DNA from: Acidobacteriota bacterium
Lineage (GTDB): Bacteria; Acidobacteriota; Terriglobia; Terriglobales; Acidobacteriaceae
Direction: 5' to 3'
DNA: 35,818 bases
NCBI GenBank assembly: GCA_028872955.1
Contig: JAGWNX010000034.1
Span: 1 to 35,818, forward strand
The notes beneath the pieces were generated by a model. That model was not told the DNA's origin, did no database searches, and saw nothing but the letters and a program-made list of their open reading frames with translations. Shown here one piece after another: positions 25,513 to 33,191 of the stretch. Numbering within the stretch: position 1 is the first letter of the stretch; the number at the start of each line of letters is the position of its first letter. The translations under genes and the position numbers were made by a program.

Positions 25513-27617
25513 CCGGCGACCACAATCTCCGAGAAGTCTGCGATGCCCGAGAAGTCGGCCAGTACCTCGCGCAGCAGCGCCAGGCGGTTGGCCCGCACAG
25601 CAGGCTCCGGCGCCATCACCATCACCGCGTCAAAGAACGCATCCACCTGCGGACGCAGCGTTGCGATCAGCTCCAGCGCGGGGTGGTACTTCGCCTCGGT
25701 GCGCAGCACGGCAACCTCAGACGCCAGCTCTGCCGAGCGCTCCCACAGCGCGCGCTCTGCATCATCTGCAAACAGCCCGGCGTTCACAAACTCCGCCGGG
25801 GCTGCGTCCTTCTCCGCAGCCTGCGTCAGGATGTTCTTCATGCGCTTGAAGGCCGCCGACACAGCTACAAAGTCCTGCCCGCCACGCACCACCGTCACGG
25901 CAAAGGCGCGCGCCACGGCGTCGCGTACATCGTCGTTGCCCGAGGCCAGCACGGCCTTCACCACGTCGTACGCCTGCTGGTGCGCATCGCGCAGGTAGAA
26001 CTCCAGCCGCTCTGCCAGGAAGCTGTGCACCCGGGCGGCAACCGCCTGGTCGCTCGTGGCGGCGTAGGCGATCTCGCGCAGCGTCAGCGGCAGGGCAACC
26101 GCGCTCTCCGCAAGAATCTTCACCACGCCGTTCACCGCGCGGCGCAGGGCAAAGGGGTCCTTGCTGCCGGTCGGCTCCAGGCCCAGGCCAAACATGCCGG
26201 CGATGGTGTCCGCCTTATCCGCAATCGCCAGCAGCGCGCCCTCGACGGTGCGTGGCACCGCATCGTCCATCGACTGCGGCAGATAGTGATCGTAGATGAC
26301 GTCGGCCACGTCGGAGCCAAGCCCCTGCGCCCGCGCATACAGCCCGCCCACAATGCCCTGCAGCTCCGTGAACTCCTTCACCAGCTCGCAGGTCAGGTCG
26401 GTCTTGGCCAGCTGCGCAGCGGTGTTGAGCGCCTCAGCGTTGACCGCGACACCCCGCCCTGCTGCCATGTGGCCGAGCTTGCCCGCCAGCGCCTGCACCC
26501 GCTCCGCCTTCACGGCGTAGCTGCCCAGATCCTTCTGGAAGGTGACGCTCTTCAACAGCTCCATACGCTGGGTCAGCGGTGTGCGCTGGTCAAACTCCCA
26601 GAAGAAGCGCGCGTCGTTGAACCGCGCCCGCAGCACGCGTGCGTTGCCATGGCGGATGACCGCGAGGCCAGTCTCCTCGGCTTGCGTGTTGAGCACCGCC
26701 AGAAAGTACGGTGCCAGCTTGCCCGCGCTATCTTCCAGCGCAAAGTAGCTCTGGTGGTCGCGCATCACGGTCACCAGCACCTCCTCCGGCAGGTCCAGAT
26801 ACTCCGGCTCAAAGCTGCCCAGCACCACCGAGCGGTCCGACGCCCACTCCGTCAGGTGCGTCAACTTATCCACCAGACCGTGATCTTCGCGCCAGCGCAG
26901 GCCGTCCACGGCGCGGGTCGCGTGGTCCAGCGCTTTGCGGATGGTGTGTCGCCGCGCTTCCACATCGGCAATCACAAACGCCGCACGCAGTTTGTCCGCG
27001 TACTCCGCCGGGCTCGCTACCGGCACCGGCTGCTCGCCAAACAGGACGCGGTGGCCATACGTAACCGATCCTGCGACATACCCGGCAAACTCCACCGGCA
27101 CCACGGCCTCGCCCAGCAGCGCCAGCAGCCAGCGCACCGGCCGCACAAAGCGCTCTGGCCGACCCTGGCGCCAGTACATGTTCTTTGGCCAGTAGAGACC
27201 CGCAATCTCCTTGGGCAGTTCTGTCGCAATCACCTCAGCCGCGGAGCGTCCGGGCCTGACGGCGGTAGCCACGATGTACTCGCCCTTGGGCGTTGAGACC
27301 GTCTGCAGCGCCTCCACAGCCACCCCTGCCTTCCTCGCAAAGGCTACGGCCGCCGGCGTGGCCACACCATCCTTGTACGCGATCTTGACGGAGGGACCCT
27401 GCAGCTCTTCGCTCATGTCCTGCTGCTGCTGCGCCACGCCCTCCACCAGCACCGCCAGCCGTCGCGGGGTGGAGTAGCTGCGGCCGACCGCACCCGCCGC
27501 CACCAGCCGCTCGCGCTCCAGCAGCCCTACCACGCGCTTCTCCAGCTCTGCCTGCGCCGCTGCAATCATCCGCGCGGGAATCTCTTCCAAGCCAATCTCA
27601 ATCAGAAAATCTGCCAT
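25509..27617 (-). CDS. glyS: Glycyl-tRNA synthetase beta subunit
   Basis: The protein has 702 residues. The family start FLIEIGLEEIPARM is followed by RLAVLVEGVA, PKEIAGLYWPKNMYW, RPVRWLLALLGEAVVPVEFAG and SYFALEDSAGKLAPYFLAVLN. It has an HD-like segment and the C-terminal tRNA anticodon-binding region (DPFALRRAVNGVVKIL onward). With GlyQ it forms the alpha2beta2 glycyl-tRNA synthetase found in most Gram-negative bacteria. It follows glyQ by 59 nt. Its stop codon shares bases with that of the convergent plus-strand gene, leaving no room for a terminator between them. Confidence 0.97.
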   Translation of the reverse strand: MADFLIEIGLEEIPARMIAAAQAELEKRVVGLLERERLVAAGAVGRSYSTPRRLAVLVEGVAQQQQDMSEELQGPSVKIAYKDGVATPAAVAFARKAGVAVEALQTVSTPKGEYIVATAVRPGRSAAEVIATELPKEIAGLYWPKNMYWRQGRPERFVRPVRWLLALLGEAVVPVEFAGYVAGSVTYGHRVLFGEQPVPVASPAEYADKLRAAFVIADVEARRHTIRKALDHATRAVDGLRWREDHGLVDKLTHLTEWASDRSVVLGSFEPEYLDLPEEVLVTVMRDHQSYFALEDSAGKLAPYFLAVLNTQAEETGLAVIRHGNARVLRARFNDARFFWEFDQRTPLTQRMELLKSVTFQKDLGSYAVKAERVQALAGKLGHMAAGRGVAVNAEALNTAAQLAKTDLTCELVKEFTELQGIVGGLYARAQGLGSDVADVIYDHYLPQSMDDAVPRTVEGALLAIADKADTIAGMFGLGLEPTGSKDPFALRRAVNGVVKILAESAVALPLTLREIAYAATSDQAVAARVHSFLAERLEFYLRDAHQQAYDVVKAVLASGNDDVRDAVARAFAVTVVRGGQDFVAVSAAFKRMKNILTQAAEKDAAPAEFVNAGLFADDAERALWERSAELASEVAVLRTEAKYHPALELIATLRPQVDAFFDAVMVMAPEPAVRANRLALLREVLADFSGIADFSEIVVAG

Positions 27618-27676
27618 GCTCTCAACTCAATCCCCGTCGCTGGACGGATGTCTTCCTGTCACTTGCCCAGCCAGCC

Positions 27677-28633
27677 TTAGCCCTGCAGTGCAGCCTGGCT
27701 CTTCGCTGCGCCCTGCGCTGCATAGATCTTCGCTACGCCCACCACCAGCGCGCGAATCCGTGCCATCACGCCCACCCGCTCCGTCACGCTGATCGCGCCA
27801 CGCGCATCCAGCAGGTTGAAGACGTGCGAGCACTTCAGTGCCAGTTCATACGCACCCAGCACCGGGAAACGCTTCAGCGTCAGTGCGTCCATCTGCTCAA
27901 AGCCTTTGGCCTTCTCCAGCAGCGCCAGGCACTCGCTCTCGTACAGGCTCAGGTGCTCCCACAGCTTGGGCACGTCGGCATAGTCGAAGCTGTAGGCGGA
28001 GTACTGCTCTTCCTCAGCCAGGCGAATCTCTCCGTAGGTCACCTTGCGGCCCGTCTCCGGCTCAATCGCCCACACAATGTCGTAGATGGAGTCCACGTCC
28101 TGCAGGAACCCGGCGATGCGCTCCAGGCCATACGTAATCTCGCCGCAGATGGGGTCCAGGTCCATGCCGCCGCACTGCTGGAAGTAGGTGAACTGGGTAA
28201 TCTCCAGTCCGTCCAGCATCACCTGCCAGCCCACGCCCCAGGCGCCGCCCACGGGCCACTCCCAGTTGTCCTCTTCAAACTTGATGTCGTGCTCTTTCAG
28301 GTCGATGCCGATGGCTTCCAGACTCTCCAGATAGATCTCCTGGATGCGCACCGGTGGCGGCTTCAGAATGACCTGCAACTGCGTATGGCGGAAGAGCCGG
28401 TTCGGGTTCTCGCCGTAGCGGCCATCGGCGGGGCGCCGCGAGGGCTGCGCGTAGGCGATATTGATCGGCTTGGGCCCCAGCACGCGCAGAAAGGTGTCCG
28501 GAGACATCGTTCCCGCGCCTACCTCCACGTCAAACGGCTGCTGCAACACACATCCACGCTCGGCCCAGAAGCGCTGCAAACGGAACAGCAACTCTTGAAA
28601 GGTCAACGCGCTCTTCTCCATCTTTGCCTGCAT
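27677..28633 (-). CDS. glyQ: Glycyl-tRNA synthetase alpha subunit
   Basis: The protein has 318 residues from the ATG at 28633 ([16 protein letters not shown]). A TTG seven codons earlier is in frame but has no ribosome site; the ATG five codons (28621) later is also possible. It has the class II core of Gly[60 protein letters not shown], and [35 protein letters not shown] (given here as the family's most conserved stretch, spanning about 141-175 of the frame) with its motif 3. It activates glycine. First gene of the glyQ-glyS operon. Confidence 0.97.
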   Translation of the reverse strand: MQAKMEKSALTFQELLFRLQRFWAERGCVLQQPFDVEVGAGTMSPDTFLRVLGPKPINIAYAQPSRRPADGRYGENPNRLFRHTQLQVILKPPPVRIQEIYLESLEAIGIDLKEHDIKFEEDNWEWPVGGAWGVGWQVMLDGLEITQFTYFQQCGGMDLDPICGEITYGLERIAGFLQDVDSIYDIVWAIEPETGRKVTYGEIRLAEEEQYSAYSFDYADVPKLWEHLSLYESECLALLEKAKGFEQMDALTLKRFPVLGAYELALKCSHVFNLLDARGAISVTERVGVMARIRALVVGVAKIYAAQGAAKSQAALQG

Positions 28634-28726
28634 GCTTATTCGATCTCTCTTCAACGAAAACCAGCAAATTTCTAACAGTTTATTGTCGCATACGGCGGTA
28701 GCAGACCAGGGGCTGCAGGGCCGCTG

Positions 28727-29464
28727 TCAGCTACGCCCCAGTGCGCGGGCGCTGGCCAGTCGCCGCTCCAGGTGGCGCTCCAGAGTCTCCACGGCAAAGC
28801 GTCGCAGTTCGGCCGCGCGCGTGGCCGGCCAGGCCTCAGCCGCTAGGGCTGCGATCGGCGTGCGGAAGATGCGCGCCGCCTCAACGCAACTGGCCGCGGG
28901 CAACGCCACGCTGCCGCTGCGGCGGTCGTCCTCGCAGGTCACGCCGTCGCTGGCACCGGAGTACCACACGGCGCGTCCGTGCAGCGCCTCACCGCACACC
29001 ACGCATGCTCCCAGCTCCGGCATCCAGCCCATCAGGCGGTTCATCCATAACGCAAAGTAGGTCACCGGCAGCCACACGCGGCCGACCCGCATCTCCTCCA
29101 GCACCGCCACGGCCAGACGGAAGACGGAGTCGTCCACAATGCCCTCGGGCAACTCATCCAGAACCTCGGCCACTAGTTCCAGGGCGGCAGTGCGACTGTA
29201 GTCCACAGGCTGCGCCAGCGGCGAGCTGACGATCTCGAACTGCTCCAGCCGCACCAGCTCCTGCCGGGGCTTCTCGGCGTAGGTGGCGCGCACGTGGGTC
29301 ATGGGCTCCAGCGCGCCGCCAAACCTGCGGCGACTGCGCATGGCATGACGCGCCACTCCTTTCACACGCCCGTGGTCGCGCGTAAACAGGCTCACCAGCA
29401 GGTCGGCCTCCTGGAACGGCCACGTCCGTAGCACCAGCGCTTCGCTTATCCGTTGCGTCGTCAT
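28727..29464 (-). CDS. recO: DNA repair protein RecO
   Basis: The protein has 245 residues. The OB-fold start SEALVLRTWPFQEADLLVSLFTRDHGRVKGVARHA lies at about 7-41, followed by the helical domain. A partial zinc site is seen: C154 and C157 (CVVC) and a single C177 (TCEDD) where a second CxxC usually stands. By family knowledge it works with RecR and RecF to load RecA on SSB-coated DNA. The start is ATG; it follows the ferredoxin gene and its terminator, so it probably has its own promoter. It is 93 nt upstream-to-stop from the glyQ start region on the same strand. Confidence 0.93.
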   Translation of the reverse strand: MTTQRISEALVLRTWPFQEADLLVSLFTRDHGRVKGVARHAMRSRRRFGGALEPMTHVRATYAEKPRQELVRLEQFEIVSSPLAQPVDYSRTAALELVAEVLDELPEGIVDDSVFRLAVAVLEEMRVGRVWLPVTYFALWMNRLMGWMPELGACVVCGEALHGRAVWYSGASDGVTCEDDRRSGSVALPAASCVEAARIFRTPIAALAAEAWPATRAAELRRFAVETLERHLERRLASARALGRS

Positions 29465-29493
29465 CGTTGCCCGGTGCCCGCCCCCAGGGATGC

Positions 29494-29526
29494 AAACAAA
29501 ACGCGCAGCCCAGCGGGCCGCGCGTT
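29494..29526 (-). terminator. Rho-independent terminator of the ferredoxin gene
   Basis: In the minus-strand RNA a 12-bp stem with one G-U pair (29526-29515 with 29511-29500) closes a 3-nt loop. It is followed by TTTGTTTG-like sequence. It lies 23 nt past the ferredoxin stop. Confidence 0.78.
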
Positions 29527-29548
29527 GCTCGTACCAAATGCGTTGGAG

Positions 29549-29809
29549 TTAGCGACCGTAGTGGTTGGCAGCCTTCTCCTGGTAGGCAGCCCACTTCTCG
29601 GGCAGGTCATCGGCAGCATAGATCGCCGAAACCGGGCACACCGGCACGCACGCGCCACAGTCGATGCACTCGACTGGATCGATGAAGAGCTGATCCGTCT
29701 CGCCGTAGCCCGCCTCATCCTTCTTGGGGTGGATGCAATCCACCGGGCAAGCATCGACGCACGCAGTGTCCTTGGTGCCAATGCACGGTTCCGAAATTAC
29801 ATATGCCAT
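29549..29809 (-). CDS. 7Fe-type ferredoxin ([3Fe-4S][4Fe-4S])
   Basis: The protein has 86 residues. The first cluster motif is CIGTKDTACVDACPVDC (C9, C17, C21, C25), where the second cysteine of a normal CxxC is replaced by Gly-Thr. This is the pattern of 7Fe ferredoxins such as that of Thermus. The second motif, CIDCGACVPVCP, binds a 4Fe-4S cluster. A short helical tail (PEKWAAYQEKAA) follows, also as in Thermus. It is a cytoplasmic electron carrier; its partners are not in the window. GGGAG lies about 9 nt before the ATG. It has its own promoter candidate and terminator. Confidence 0.95.
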   Translation of the reverse strand: MAYVISEPCIGTKDTACVDACPVDCIHPKKDEAGYGETDQLFIDPVECIDCGACVPVCPVSAIYAADDLPEKWAAYQEKAANHYGR

Positions 29810-29853
29810 CTCGCAAAATCTCCCTTATCTCAATCTGATACAGCCATGGAAAA

Positions 29854-29882
29854 TCACTAGCCGCCGCTGCAGTGGATCTCAA
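29854..29882 (-). promoter_or_regulatory. Weak promoter candidate of the ferredoxin gene
   Basis: On the minus strand TTGAGA (29882-29877), a 17-nt spacer and TAGTGA (29859-29854), about 45 nt before the start codon. The -10 box is poor. Confidence 0.28.
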
Positions 29883-29906
29883 CTGAAATTTTAGCAGCAC
29901 ATCGGC

Positions 29907-30404
29907 TCATCCCCGCAAGCCGAGTTTTCCTCGCGTTTCATCGGCCGCCTGGGCGTAGTTTCGGCGCCAGACTTGCTCCATCCAGCCGACCAGATCGACC
30001 GGAAAGAAGCGCTCCGCGCTGGCGGCGATCTCCGCGGCCGACCACCAGCGAATCTCCCGCATGGCACGGATCTCCAGCTCCGTCACCCCGGCCAGCCGCG
30101 GAGCCTCCACGGCGCATTGGGTGTGGAAGAAGTAGTCCGTGTTGCTGCGCAGCTCGCCCTCGTGCTCCAGCAGGTTCTGCTCCTCGCGGATCGGGCCGGT
30201 CACTACAACGCCATCCAGCTCCAGCTCCTCACGCAGCTCGCGGCAGGCAGCCTGCAGCGGACTCTCCCCTGCCTCGATCTCGCCGCCCGGGGTAAGCCAG
30301 CAGAGGAACTCCCCGCTGGCGCGCTGCGCTGCATAGCGGATGAGCAGCACCCGGCCCGCGTCATCAAAGACCAGGACCCGGGCAGACCGACGAGGACGAG
30401 GCAC
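29907..30404 (-). CDS. Nudix hydrolase
   Basis: The protein has 165 residues from a GTG at 30404. The Nudix box is at 41-63: G41, E47, then RELREE at 55-60. The consensus G before the last position is Glu here (E62); all metal-binding glutamates are present. It is preceded by FLCWLTPGG, as in MutT-like enzymes. The substrate (a nucleoside diphosphate linked to X) cannot be told from sequence. It begins 5 nt after the inositol phosphatase stop, so it is the last gene of the moaDE-VWA-phosphatase-Nudix run. Confidence 0.9.
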   Translation of the reverse strand: MPRPRRSARVLVFDDAGRVLLIRYAAQRASGEFLCWLTPGGEIEAGESPLQAACRELREELELDGVVVTGPIREEQNLLEHEGELRSNTDYFFHTQCAVEAPRLAGVTELEIRAMREIRWWSAAEIAASAERFFPVDLVGWMEQVWRRNYAQAADETRGKLGLRG

Positions 30405-30409
30405 CCCGG

Positions 30410-31288
30410 CTACCTTGCCTCTCCCCGGGCACGGCGCGCGGCAAACTCCGCAGGCGTCGGGATGGGGTCCAGCCCGCGCCCCGCAAACATCTCCTGGAAG
30501 ACGTGGGTAATCTCGGCGTGGATCAGGCCGTTGGTCGCCAACACCTCGCGGCTGTCCAGCGTAAAAGTGCCGCCCTCAAAGTGCGACAAGCGTCCGCCGG
30601 CCTCCTCCACCAGCAGGCAACCCGCAGAGGTGTCCCAGGGATTCAGGTTGAACTCCCAGAAACCGTCCAACCGGCCGCACGCCACATACGAGAGATCCAG
30701 CGCCGCCGATCCCGCCCGCCGAACTCCGTGCGAGCGCAACGTGAGCTGCTGGTAAAAATGGATGTTCGGGCTGGCGTGCCGCTTGTGGCTGGGGAAGCCG
30801 GTCGCCGTCAGCGACTCCTGCAGCCGGGCCGTGCGCGAAACGTGGATGGGCCGGCCGTTCAACCAGGCGCCATGTCCGCGCTCTGCAGTAAACAGCTCGT
30901 CGCGCAGCGGATCATAAACCACGCCCGCCACCATGCGGCCGTCGGAGTCAGCAGGCGTGCCGGCGGGCCGGTGCTCCAGCCCCATGGAGACGCAGAACGA
31001 CGGAAAGCCGTGGGCAAAGTTGGTCGTGCCATCCAGCGGATCGACGTACCAGCGGTACTCGCCGTCCAGGCGGTCGCGCGTCCCCTCTTCCCCGAAGATC
31101 CCATGCTCAGGAAACGCGGCCTTCAGCTTCTCCACGATCAGCTTTTCGCTGGCGCGGTCGGCCTCCGTCACCAGATCCACATCGCCCTTGTACTCCGCCT
31201 CGACACCCTTCTCGTAGTAGAACCGCAGCAGCGCACCTGCCTGGCGGGCGATCCGCGCCGCCGCCGGCACAAACTTGAACTCGCTCAT
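30410..31288 (-). CDS. Inositol monophosphatase family protein (SuhB-like)
   Basis: The protein has 292 residues. The three metal-binding motifs of the family are intact: GEEG (66-69), DPLDGTTN (83-90) and NPWDTSAG with D219. The LVTEADRASEKLI start is also typical. Family members dephosphorylate inositol-1-phosphate, 3'-phosphoadenosine phosphate or fructose-1,6-bisphosphate; SuhB also acts in rRNA transcription complexes. The choice cannot be made here. The C-terminal ~25 residues (PIPTPAEFAARRARGEAR) are an extra tail. It sits between the VWA gene (60 nt upstream) and the Nudix gene. Confidence 0.93.
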   Translation of the reverse strand: MSEFKFVPAAARIARQAGALLRFYYEKGVEAEYKGDVDLVTEADRASEKLIVEKLKAAFPEHGIFGEEGTRDRLDGEYRWYVDPLDGTTNFAHGFPSFCVSMGLEHRPAGTPADSDGRMVAGVVYDPLRDELFTAERGHGAWLNGRPIHVSRTARLQESLTATGFPSHKRHASPNIHFYQQLTLRSHGVRRAGSAALDLSYVACGRLDGFWEFNLNPWDTSAGCLLVEEAGGRLSHFEGGTFTLDSREVLATNGLIHAEITHVFQEMFAGRGLDPIPTPAEFAARRARGEAR

Positions 31289-31348
31289 TGCACCCCTCTG
31301 CTACCAGCTTAGTGCAAGAGTCGGCGTTCGCGCCGGACCCACCAGCCT

Positions 31349-32341
31349 CTACTGCGTCTGGGCGTAATAGCCGGTGCGGTAGCGCAGCTTGTACCGGGCC
31401 GCCAGCGCAGGGTCCTTCAGACGAATCTGGATGGAGCGCAACGCATCCTGCCTTACCTGCTGCGGTGCGTAGTAGCCCACTACGTACTGCGTGCGCAGAT
31501 CGTCCGACACCTGTGCGAAGGCCGGCTCCAGATCCTTGGGATCCTGCACGAAGTAGTACTTGCCGCCCGTGTCGTTGGCCATCTGGATGAGGGCGTGCTC
31601 GCCGCCGGTGTTGCGTCCGGCATCGGCCCACACCGGCACCACAATCAGGGAGTAGACCATAGCGCCGGCGCGCTGAGCTTGCTCCAGCGCCTCAGAGTAG
31701 ACCGTATGCTTGGCCGTGTCATTCCCATCCGTGATCAGCATCAGCACCCGACGACGGCCGTCATCGACCCGCGTAGCCGCCAGCCGCTGACTGGCCAGGT
31801 AGATCGCGTCATAGAGCGCCGTCGCATCTCCGTGCTGCAGCTCGCCCAGCCCCTGCTCAATGCGCTGCGTCTGGTTCGTAAACGGAACCACTTCACGCAC
31901 CGTATCAGCAAAGTCCATCAAGTCCAGTTCGTCCTGGCTGCGCAGCAGCGTGCGCACAAAGTGCCGGGCGGCATCACGCTCCAGGCGCTCGTTGCGCAGC
32001 ACACTCTCGCTGGCGTCGATAGCCATCACAATGGAGAGCGGCGTAGTCGACTCGCGCTCAAAGAACGCGATGCGCTGCGGCACCTCGTTCTCGGCCACCT
32101 CAAAGTCTTCACGCTTCAGCCCCGGCACCGGCGCACCGGTCTCGTCCACCACATTCACCGCCACGTTCACCAGGCGCGACTCCACCCGCAGCGTCGTCAC
32201 CGGGGTGTCTTCGTTACTCTCGGGAGCCTCCGGGTGCTGCGTCTGCGCGTGTTGGGGCGCGCGCCGCTCCACGGGAGCCTGGGCCGCAACGGCACCAGCC
32301 AGCAGCAGGACCCCGGCGAGCATCGGTGCAGCATGCCTCAT
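31349..32341 (-). CDS. Secreted VWA-domain protein (Acidobacteriota VWFA-related type)
   Basis: The protein has 330 residues. A Sec signal peptide covers about 1-21 (cleavage near AAQA). After a Gln/His/Pro-rich spacer comes LRVESRLVNVAVNVVD with GLKREDFEVAENEVPQ, a beta-domain typical of this group, and then a VWA domain. The MIDAS residues are complete: DASES (109-113), T174 in GDATALYD and D205 in ITDGND. So divalent-metal-dependent binding is likely. These proteins are very numerous in Acidobacteriota and their ligands are unknown. Its ATG overlaps the moaD-moaE stop by 4 nt (ATGA), so the two are translationally coupled. Confidence 0.9.
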   Translation of the reverse strand: MRHAAPMLAGVLLLAGAVAAQAPVERRAPQHAQTQHPEAPESNEDTPVTTLRVESRLVNVAVNVVDETGAPVPGLKREDFEVAENEVPQRIAFFERESTTPLSIVMAIDASESVLRNERLERDAARHFVRTLLRSQDELDLMDFADTVREVVPFTNQTQRIEQGLGELQHGDATALYDAIYLASQRLAATRVDDGRRRVLMLITDGNDTAKHTVYSEALEQAQRAGAMVYSLIVVPVWADAGRNTGGEHALIQMANDTGGKYYFVQDPKDLEPAFAQVSDDLRTQYVVGYYAPQQVRQDALRSIQIRLKDPALAARYKLRYRTGYYAQTQ

Positions 32342-33057
32342 TCCGCCTGTGCTCCATCCGGGCCAGGCTGCAGGGCAATCGCCTCAGGAAACGGCTCGCC
32401 ATCGGCCCACACGGCACCATCGGCAAACTGTTCCTTCTTCCAGACCGGCACGCTCTTCTTCAACGTATCGATCAGCCAGCGGCAGGCGTCAAACGCAGCG
32501 GCGCGATGCGCCGAGGCCACCACGATCAGCACGCTGGTCTCGCCCACCAGCAGACGCCCCAGGCGATGCACCAGCGACACCTCGCGCACGCCGAAGCGCG
32601 CCACGGCCTCTGCCGCCAGTTGCTGCATCTGCTGCAGCGCCATGGTCTCGTAAGCCTCATAGTCCAGATGGAGTGTGGGGCGGCCACGCGTATTGTCGCG
32701 CACAATGCCGTCAAAGAGGCACACGGCACCGTCGGCACCAGCTTTCATCTCCGCGACGATCGCTGCCGCGTCGATCGGCTCGCGCACCAGCGCCACGTGC
32801 AGGCGCGGCTGGGGCGAGCTGCCTCCACTCACCGGTGGCAACAGGGCCACCTCGTCGCCCTCGTGCAACTCCGTCTGTGGCTGCGCATACTGCTCGTTCA
32901 CCGCCACGGCAATACTGCTCCAGCTAAAGCCGGCTGCACGCGGGCGCACCTGCTCCAGCAGAGCCGCAACCGTGCCACCCTCGGCCAGTTCCACATCTTC
33001 GCGCTCGCAACCTGCATGGTCTCTCAGCGCGGCAAAGTACAACACTCGAACCCGCAT
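32338..33057 (-). CDS. MoaD-MoaE fusion, molybdopterin synthase
   Basis: The protein has 239 residues from the ATG at 33057 (MRVRVLYFAALR); the frame is open 24 codons upstream but that stretch lacks similarity. Residues 1-79 are MoaD, a ubiquitin-like fold that ends in SGG (GG at 78-79). Residues about 86-225 are MoaE (FDGIVRDNTRGR, LDYEAYETMA, HRLGRLLVGE, VASAHRAAAFDACRWLIDTLK, with K200/K201 and KK at 207-208 near the active site). Together they convert precursor Z (cPMP) to molybdopterin. In free MoaD the terminal Gly-Gly must be exposed to carry sulfur, so cleavage of the fusion is expected, as reported for mycobacterial MoaX. No other moa gene is here. Confidence 0.9.
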   Translation of the reverse strand: MRVRVLYFAALRDHAGCEREDVELAEGGTVAALLEQVRPRAAGFSWSSIAVAVNEQYAQPQTELHEGDEVALLPPVSGGSSPQPRLHVALVREPIDAAAIVAEMKAGADGAVCLFDGIVRDNTRGRPTLHLDYEAYETMALQQMQQLAAEAVARFGVREVSLVHRLGRLLVGETSVLIVVASAHRAAAFDACRWLIDTLKKSVPVWKKEQFADGAVWADGEPFPEAIALQPGPDGAQAE

Positions 33058-33132
33058 CGTCTCAGCATACTCGACCGTTCCGGCCGTCCTGCAGATTGGA
33101 CGCAGAGCACCCTGATTCGACACACGCAAACG

Positions 33133-33165
33133 GCAAGGCCCGGGAGCGCTACTCCCGGGCCTTGC
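33133..33165 (-). terminator. Perfect 14-bp hairpin after lon
   Basis: Bases 33133-33146 and 33152-33165 are perfectly complementary around a 5-nt loop. It starts 26 nt past the lon stop. The T tract is short (CGTTTG on the minus strand, TGTTTGG on the plus strand). Terminator or transcript-stabilising hairpin between lon and moaD-moaE. Confidence 0.6.
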
Positions 33166-33191
33166 TGTTTGGTTCAGGGCAGTTCGACCGC

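Noticed and set aside
33058..33129. 24-codon N-terminal extension of the MoaD-MoaE fusion
   Set aside because: MRVRVLYFAALR is the normal MoaD start; the upstream codons lie in the intergenic region and show no similarity.
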